NCBI GenBank assembly: GCA_022495995.1
Contig: JAFEMH010005424.1
Span: 99,501 to 163,500 of the forward strand
DNA: 64,000 nt
Direction: 5' to 3'
Source: Adenophora triphylla var. japonica
Lineage: Eukaryota; Streptophyta; Magnoliopsida; Asterales; Campanulaceae
The notes under the pieces were generated by a model. That model was not told the origin of the DNA, ran no database searches, and worked only from the letters and a program-made list of their open reading frames with translations. This document shows positions 57,901-64,000 of the stretch, piece after piece (within the stretch, counting starts at the first letter, position 1; every line of letters starts with the position of its first letter). The translations under genes were made by a program, and so were the position numbers.

Positions 57901-58523
57901 GACCGGTGGGGTCACTACGGCAGGGCCACCTCCGATTCAACTTCACCCGGGTTCCTGGGGCCACCTCGAAGTCAGGGGGTGAGTTCCTCATTTCTTGCTC
58001 GGCTCGGTGTCCTCGCCCACTAGGGGCCGCAGACCTGACGGGGGAAAGATGGTCCTTATGGGCGTAACATCTAAAGGGTCATTCAAGTCTGTGCCCGGTG
58101 CCCGCGCAGCATTGGTTTGTTCAGGATCCATCAGTTCGCACTTTTCCCAGTCACAAACTACTTCGGGGACGCGAATCGCTCTCCTCACTAGTTCAATGGC
58201 GTTCAGAGCCGAGCCTCTCTCGCGGGGAAACCTGCACAAAACCCCCATCACAAAATTTCTCAAATTTACCGGTATCCCCCAACACCAAAACATCACCGTT
58301 CCTTTTTACCCTTTTATCCTTGGCCTCCCACAACCGGGGTGGGACAAAAGGCCCCCATTGGGATTTTTCGCAAATACCGGAAGCACTCAAGGGATAATCT
58401 AAGCCACCCATGGCCTACCTTCCTAAATATCCCCCCTGTCCGTTTACAAACAGCAAACAGATCTGGAGTGCTCCCATCTCCTAACTCTATGGGACGGCGG
58501 GGTCCAAACTCTCGAGTGGTCAT
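54950..58523 (-). pseudogene. Antisense coding region of the Gypsy element
   Basis: Minus-strand ORF remnants in a consistent order. An N-terminal part from ATG at 58523 (MTTREFGPRRPIELGDGS) is followed by an acidic Ser/Glu region (57710-57991). Next comes a domain with VYNVDRKAYRVRTLGHI, FENGLRLPW and GYEPTSAGLYAYYQNQISRG (57122-57713), and then an Ala/Glu/Lys-rich probable coiled coil (55607-56038). This resembles the plant protein family annotated as putative gypsy-type transposon (Transposase_28-like), known from antisense ORFs of Tat elements. Frameshifts split it. Function in the family is unknown. Confidence 0.65.
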
Positions 58524-58720
58524 CTCGTTCAAAACCCCGAAAAGGAAAAGAAAAATAGAGGGAGATGAAGAAGAAAAAGCACCTAACAAATTACTTACGA
58601 GAGAAAGAGTGAGTGGTGGATTCGGAAAACAGTAGCACGGAGGTCGCAGCAAGATTTCTCTCTCAAAAGCTCTCTGAAGGTTTGGAAACGGTAAAAAGGG
58701 TTTGAGGTTTAAGGGTTTGG

Positions 58721-58728
58721 TATTTATA
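58721..58728 (-). promoter_or_regulatory. Candidate antisense TATA box
   Basis: TATAAATA on the minus strand, about 200 bp upstream of the first antisense ATG (58523). It would let the antisense region be transcribed independently of the LTR. Based on motif and place only. Confidence 0.4.
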
Positions 58729-59124
58729 AGGCCTACCTATACGGGTTAACCCGTTAACCCGTATTAATTAGCCCACAAATCCAACCTCGGACCATGAACC
58801 GTTTCCAACGTTTGAAAATTCGAAAAATTAAATACCTTTTGCATTTATTACCCCCCTTGGATGGCTGACACGTACCCCTGACGTACCACTAACCCGTCTT
58901 TTCATCTGCCAAGGGGCCCACCTGTTAACCGGGAGGCACGCCATGCAAGGGACCACGTGTCACTCACTGGTGCCTCCCGAACGTTCCCTTTTGCCTATGG
59001 GGCCAAGCAACAAACAAGGAAAACGCTAACACTGGTGCTCGCGCGAGGAGCAATTGAGGCAGACCGAGCTTCTAGTAGCTCCTCACTCAGACCATAAATA
59101 ATCACACTTGGAGCTAGGGGCCAT
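58729..59124. other. Gypsy 3' untranslated end before the 3' LTR
   Basis: No coding potential. AGCTAGGGGCCAT directly before 59125 is the likely polypurine tract region. Confidence 0.55.
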
Positions 59125-59967
59125 TGATGAGCCCGGATCTACTGGACCGGGCCCGCGCTCGGTCTTGTCCAAGGAACCAGTGACGTGGCAGTTCCTAGAC
59201 CGCTGGAGGGAAGACCGCGGACAAATAGGCCCTTGTGGTCAAGACCGTGTCCCTCCTCGGTTCGTCCCCGTCGAGGACCCTTGAAACCCCGCCGCTCATT
59301 TGGATCTACATGCCACGCATGAGTCAATGCCGCATCAACCGTGCTCGCGTCATATATCTTTGACCGGGCACAACGTTGACCGCGGCACAAAGCCGCTTCC
59401 GGTTAAATGTCAAGCCTTACCGAGCAAGTTAGCTTACCGGCTCGACAGACCACTTGCCGGCTCCCCATCACGCATTCAATGCGGCTCGCCCGGCGCCTAC
59501 TATTCCATTTAATGCAATAAGCCGGCTACACGGCTCATGTCCCTTTCAGCCATGTCCCTTGGGACCCGGTCAATGTGCCCTCACGACGGATCCAATTAGT
59601 CATGCGGACACGTGTAGCTGGTCAAATACCAAAGTGCCCCCTAGGGCTGATCTCATTGCTTACCTCAACAAGCACCATGGCATTGCCTATAAATAGAAGG
59701 CCTTTACCCCCTTGGGCAAGGTAAGTTCCATAGACAATTGAGTAAGCTCTTTTACTCTCTAAACCACACACACACACTCCAATGGTATTCAAAACCTTAT
59801 TACTCAGTATTCTTACTCTCACACCCGAGGGCCTGAGTTGGAGTAACATCCAACTTTGACCTTAACGGTGCTTGTTTGTGTTGTGATCTAGGTACACAAA
59901 TCCACCAAATATATCCTAGCCAGATATCCTTGAACCGCTCCTGACCCCAAAAGCTGTGGCGTCATCA
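59125..59967 (+). repeat. 3' LTR of the Gypsy element
   Basis: 843 bp, TGATGAGC...GTCATCA. It matches the 5' LTR closely apart from many single-base or short indels (clustered at about 59288-59345 against 47148-47200). Confidence 0.93.
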
Positions 59968-60149
59968 AATATTTTAAATATTTAGGCAATTAAATATTTT
60001 TATACTGTAATAACAACTACCTAGTCATAAATAAGGGTAGTTTAGGTAAAATGTGTCAAAGTTTGATGAAAAATTTCAAAACCGCAAATATTTTTATACA
60101 AAAAAAAAAAATTCCTGTAAATATTTTGGGACGGAGAGAGTAAGTAATA

Positions 60150-60438
60150 CTCCCTCCGTCCCAAGAAAAGTGTCACCATTTTAGGTTCGGCACGCAAATT
60201 AAGAAAACAAGTGGGAAGAAAAAAGTTGCGAGTGTAATTTGAAAAAAGGAGAGAGAATTAGTGAAGGAAATAGTAAATTTAAAAAGTGTTGTGAGTGTAA
60301 TAGTGTTTTAGGAGAGAGAATGAGTGAAGGGAATATTAAGTGAATATAATAGAATATTAATAAAACACTTTCATTTTAGAAAATGTGACACGTCAAACAG
60401 GACGTCATTTTGAGTAAAAAGTGACGAAACGGAGGTAG
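60150..60438. mobile_element. Stowaway-like MITE
   Basis: CTCCCTCCGTCCCAAGAAAA ... GTGACGAAACGGAGGTAG with TA flanks. It lies just outside the split MITE. Confidence 0.85.
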
Positions 60439-60684
60439 TACTTGTTTACACAATTTGAGTTGGTAAAGACTAAAGAGTAGATCGAGAAACATTACTTGTA
60501 ATGCTAATGATGTTTGAACTGGGAACATTAATTTAATATTTATATCAGAAAAAGTAATTATTTATAAATAGAATTGCTTGTACTCCATTCGATTTCAAAT
60601 TATAAATAAAAAACCAATTTCACACGCATTAAGAATTAAGAAGGTAGCTAAATTGGTTCGTCGTATTTTTATGATAGAAACATG

Positions 60685-61580
60685 CATAGTTGTTAAATAT
60701 CTCGATATGCGATACGTATCGGTGATACGATACGCGATACGTATGATTTTGATATGTATCACGTAGGATGTATCGATTTTCCCTCCGTATCGTGTGTATC
60801 CTACGATACGTGTATCGTATCGTGCGTATCGCCGATACGGGCGATGCAGTAAAAAAGGGCTTGGGTCGAATCTGGGCGGGTTTGGGACATATTTGGGTCG
60901 GATTTAGGGTTGGACAATTTATAAATCAGACATAGACGAGTCATGACGATTCAAAAATTGAGCTCGTACTCGATCAATTTCCTTTCCTCCGTCGTCGCTT
61001 CTTCTTCCTCCTCCTTCATCGCCGTCGCCCCTTCTTCTTCTTCAACCGCCAAACACCGGGCGTCCTCTTCACCGTCGGTTACACCTGGTTTTGTTCTCTC
61101 TCCATCGTCATCCTTGTTCCCGCCGACATTTGGGCCGTAAGTTTCCATTTCTTTCTCTCTAATTTTATTTTGACTTATTTCTATTTTATTTTGACCTATG
61201 ATTTTATATGTATTTTTTTTTATAAGAAAAGATATCTGGCTTTAGGTATTTTTGGGATTAAAATTGAATGTTTATTAAATATTAATCACTGTGTTGATTC
61301 ACTTGTTTGTAATATATTTAGGTTCTTGAAAAATATCATTTTTTTGAATATATTTGTTTTTTTTTTTTTTTAATATTTAGGTTCTTGAAAAATGGGAAAA
61401 AAGAAAGAAGATATTGTTTACTTTATTTTTGATATTCTTTAGAGTATTTGAATTTTTTTGTCATTGTGTTTCGTATCTTCGATACGATACACGATACGAT
61501 ACGCGATACGATATTTAAGGTCTCCGATACACGATACGATACACGATATACACGATACGATACACAATATGACAACTATG
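60685..61580. mobile_element. hAT-type element with GATACG subterminal repeats
   Basis: Ends CATAGTTGT / ACAACTATG with an exact 8-bp duplication GAAACATG at 60677-60684 and 61581-61588. Both ends are packed with direct and inverted GATACGATACG/CGTATC units. The middle has a short frame from 60943 (SSSS-rich) ending at a GTAAGT donor-like site near 61137, possibly a captured or ancestral first exon. No transposase. Confidence 0.88.
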
Positions 61581-61588
61581 GAAACATG

Positions 61589-62005
61589 TTAAAACTACTA
61601 ATATATTCTCATTTAAATGTGTAATAAATGTATGGTTATCTTTAAAAATGAATAATTAATTAGAGATATTTTTAGTAAAATACAATGGCATTTAAAGAGT
61701 TTTACATTAAAAATGTTGAAATTTGCTTATTTGAGGGCTTTTTTTTTTTTTTTTTTTTTTTTTCTTATAGTAGTGACCGGAGTAAGTAAAGTTATTTATT
61801 TTGTACTAACTTTATTTAAAGGTTTTTTAAAAGAAGTAATTAAGTAAAGTTAAGTTGCGTTTGTATGAAACTACCAATTTACAAGTTACTTAGGGTCTTA
61901 AATGTGATCCTGTGTGTCCATTATTATGCCAAAGTGGAATTGGAATACAATTTGCTATCATTTCATTTGGAAATGTAAAATAAGAGAAAATGTCACTATA
62001 AAATA
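61589..62005. other. AT-rich DNA, no gene
   Basis: Includes a poly-T run at about 61740-61763. Nothing else recognised. Confidence 0.5.
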
Positions 62006-62245
62006 CTCCACGCGTTTCAAAATATTTGTTTCATTTGATTTTTGTTGAACTTTGATCACAAATATATGACAATTTAATTATTGCTCATAAAATTCTAAAA
62101 ATTCCTATTGATTCACCATTAATAATATTATCAACAATAACTTTTAAAATTTCATGAACATGATTAATTTCTCATAAATTTGTGGTTAAAAGCTCAACAA
62201 AAAAATTAAATGGACAAACATTTTGAGATTTTGAGATAGAGGGAG
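62006..62245. mobile_element. Degenerate palindromic MITE
   Basis: Left CTCCACGCGTTTCAAAATATT and right TTTGAGATAGAGGGAG with TA flanks. The interior is an imperfect long inverted repeat like the DXR intron 7 element. Confidence 0.65.
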
Positions 62246-62293
62246 TAAAATGGAGACTTATTTTATTTCCTCTAAATATTAAAGTACCACATA

Positions 62294-62566
62294 CTCCCTC
62301 CGTTCCGGTCGAAAAGACACAAATTTCCTTTTCGGGTGTCCCATTTAAAAAGACACAGTCCCAAAAAGGAAAGTTTTTATTATTATTCCACCCACTCTTT
62401 ACTTTTACACTCACAACATTCTCTCTCCTAACTATTCCTCTCACTTATTCTTTCTCCTATTTAATTTTTCATACTCACAACATTTAAATTTTTTCTCTTT
62501 CCTACATCACTTTCCTTAATTTTCGTGCGAGGTTGATTTTGTGCCTTTTGAATTTGGGACGGATAA
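62294..62566. mobile_element. Stowaway-like MITE
   Basis: CTCCCTCCGTTCCGGTCGAA at the left; a decayed TTTGGGACGGATAAG at the right. It has the common CACTC...TCTCTCCT core. About 380 bp downstream of the DUF1645 stop codon. Confidence 0.78.
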
Positions 62567-62947
62567 GTATTCATTTTTAAGTCATAAAATAAGTGAGTAT
62601 AACATACTTTAGTGTCAAAGATAATATTAATACAATTTTATCATTTTATAAATAATGCATAACTAATTAATTTTAATTATTGATAAATTAATTGTGATAT
62701 TTATCATGAGACAAATGAAATATCCACCATCCATTTGGGATGCAAATTGTACGGTCTAGATCTGCTGCTACTGGCCAAATTCATATACAATTTGCTCAAA
62801 AATAAAATAAAAATACATATACAATAATCACCAATATATTCACACTCTCACACACACAAAAAAAAAAAAAAAAAACCCTCAAGAATTGATCCTAAATGGA
62901 CTGAAATTTTCATAATTTAAGTGTAAAATCTATAATCTCGCAAGTAT

Positions 62948-63841
62948 TCAAAAGGGGTGTATATTCCTGCTCAATCCGTTTACATTGGCAAATATACCCA
63001 CCAGATCTGGTTTATACGGAAGGTACGACCGCGGTTTTTCACCTTCCTTCGTACTTATTCTTTTAGTCGGCTTGTGCGCCTCTGTTGCCGTCAACACGCC
63101 GTCATCGACTCCGGCGTGTACCTTTGCCGGTTTCACATTCTCTTTCACTTTTACACTTATGCTCTTCTCAACTTTCTTTTTAGAGCCTGACGGAGTTAAA
63201 ATGACGAAAGTGTCCTTACCGTCGCTGTGGCTCCGGTATAGAAGGTCTTTGAACTTCCACCTCTTGGACGAATTACCAGTAGAATTGCTTTTCTTACGTA
63301 GATCAGGCGACTGTTCCGGCGTCTTCGGCCTCCAGACGCAGTACGTTTCCGGCGATGCTCCGTCAAGCTCGTCGGCCTCGGAAGAGGAACACGACGGAGA
63401 ATCGCGTTCCTCGTTGAATAGCTTCCTCAAGGAAAGCCTAACCGGAGGCTTCGAATTGATAGAACTAGAAACGTCGACTCCGTGCTCTAACAACAAATCA
63501 GTGTTGAAAAGAGGGAAAACAGGCTTAATCTGACCGTTGTAGAAGATCTCATCAGCCGAAATCGGAAACGAGTCAGGCTCCCGGCAAACAAATGCAAATT
63601 CAAATTCGTCATCGTCATCATCAACCTCTTTGCTTTCCTTCATTTCTTCAAGTGGCGTTGTCTGTTCTTCAGCGTTACTCAAATATTCATCGTGCTTGAA
63701 ATTATACATATCATCATCGTAATCACCGGAAGCAGAATCAGAGTGGAATTCCTCAACAACCCTAGCAGCAATTTCAGCGAGTTTACCAGAAGAATAACTG
63801 TTGAAGCTTGGGGAAAAAGAAATTGCAGAGCTGGAGTGCAT
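62948..63841 (-). CDS. DUF1645 family protein
   Basis: Intron-less plant protein of 297 residues; its molecular activity is not established for the family. From the N-terminus: FSPSFNSYSSGKLAEIAARV (about 10-29), an acidic tract (74-79), then FEFAFVCREPDSFPISADEI (79-98) and NGQIKPVFPLFN, the DUF1645 N-terminal signature. The signature LRKLFNEER is at 138-146, with SSSEADELDGASPETYCVW at 152-170. KKSNSTGNSSKRWKFKDLLY (183-202) and RSHSDGKDTFV (203-213) follow, then a Lys-rich tail. These motifs are the family hallmark. The first true ATG is 63839-63841, matching the usual family start. The frame is open eight codons further upstream but without an ATG. The stop is TGA 62948-62950. No transit or signal peptide is evident. 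The frame is undamaged, so it is probably expressed. Confidence 0.93.
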   Translation of the reverse strand: MHSSSAISFSPSFNSYSSGKLAEIAARVVEEFHSDSASGDYDDDMYNFKHDEYLSNAEEQTTPLEEMKESKEVDDDDDEFEFAFVCREPDSFPISADEIFYNGQIKPVFPLFNTDLLLEHGVDVSSSINSKPPVRLSLRKLFNEERDSPSCSSSEADELDGASPETYCVWRPKTPEQSPDLRKKSNSTGNSSKRWKFKDLLYRSHSDGKDTFVILTPSGSKKKVEKSISVKVKENVKPAKVHAGVDDGVLTATEAHKPTKRISTKEGEKPRSYLPYKPDLVGIFANVNGLSRNIHPF

Positions 63842-63906
63842 ATTTCTTGAGGTAACCACTTTCAATTAGAACTCCTTCTTCTGTAGTATGCAATTGCAAT
63901 ATCCTT

Positions 63907-64000
63907 ACGACTTGGTGGAAGAAAAACAGAGAGATGATTGGGTCCTTTTTCTATATCTGTACGATTTGGTGGATGGAAAACAGAGAGAGAGAGAGAGAGA
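63907..64000 (-). promoter_or_regulatory. 5' flank/UTR of the DUF1645 gene with direct repeat and (CT)n tract
   Basis: CGACTTGGTGGAAGAAAAAC at 63908 and CGATTTGGTGGATGGAAAAC at 63962 are direct repeats, each followed by a GA run. On the gene strand the region is CT-rich, as is common in plant 5' leaders. It runs off the window, so the transcription start is not visible. Confidence 0.45.

Larger units (their letters stand above)
46984..59967 (+). mobile_element. Gypsy LTR retrotransposon, Tat-like, with antisense coding region
   Basis: LTRs 46984-47814 and 59125-59967 (TGATGAGC...GTCATCA) are flanked by AATAT duplications (46979-46983, 59968-59972). A putative primer site GTGGTTCCGATGCCGGGAAC follows the 5' LTR. 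Internal order gag, protease, RT, RNase H, integrase (48040-53904) is Gypsy order. A 5.2-kb stretch follows integrase with a minus-strand coding region (about 54950-58523), a layout known from Tat/Retand lineages. Dozens of frameshifts make it inactive as read. Lineage is inferred from layout, not phylogeny. Confidence 0.92.
46887..60140. mobile_element. MITE split by the Gypsy retrotransposon
   Basis: The left half begins CTCCTTCCGGGTCAAAATAC at 46887 after TA. The right half ends AATATTTTGGGACGGAGAGAG at 60140 before TA. The 13-kb Gypsy element with its AATAT duplication lies between, so it landed inside a Stowaway-like element. Confidence 0.75.

Noticed and set aside
62985..63533. A 182-codon plus-strand ORF opposite the DUF1645 gene
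   Set aside because: It is the antisense shadow of the conserved DUF1645 frame and has no recognisable domain.

Overview
The window is nuclear DNA of a flowering plant, most likely a eudicot. It has intron-rich genes, a plastid isoprenoid enzyme with a transit peptide, and very many TA-flanked Stowaway-like MITEs with CTCCCTCCGTCCC ends. It also holds plant-type LTR retrotransposons, an RTE-type LINE, tRNA-like SINEs, hAT, Mutator and Harbinger-type elements, and an organelle-derived trnH fragment. I cannot name the species.

Only two genes look functional. The first is a complete 12-exon DXR gene (2545-8187, plus strand; 476 residues), the committed enzyme of the plastid MEP pathway. Its introns carry at least five MITEs, a SINE with a 14-bp target duplication, and a tandem duplication that copies its exon 11 splice donor. 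The second is a single-exon DUF1645 gene (62948-63841, minus strand). They have no evident functional link.

The 55 kb between them is a layered transposon landscape. At 8564-18885 there is a Mutator-like element with about 150-bp inverted ends and a perfect 9-bp target duplication. It carries a captured BREVIS RADIX family exon (a Pack-MULE), and was later hit by two hAT-type elements (8862-9696 and 17708-18696) and by a gag-only LTR retrotransposon (9986-17500). At 18.9-23.2 kb lies an AT-rich repeat holding a 5'-truncated RTE LINE. At 23158-28020 is a roughly 2.3-kb inverted duplication of a broken NAC-like gene. From 28 to 46 kb there is a solo LTR, SINEs, MITEs, a Harbinger-like element, a trnH-like organellar insert, a duplicated DXR 3' fragment next to a Copia integrase relic, and microsatellites. 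At 46984-59967 sits a 13-kb Gypsy element with frameshifted pol and a long antisense coding region, inserted inside a MITE. The last part holds more MITEs, a hAT element with GATACG repeats and the DUF1645 gene.

The clearest unusual structures are the nested Pack-MULE, the NAC-like inverted duplication, a 41-nt loop sequence shared by two otherwise different inverted repeats, and the DXR peculiarities (a duplicated splice donor, and Asp in place of an active-site-loop Gly).
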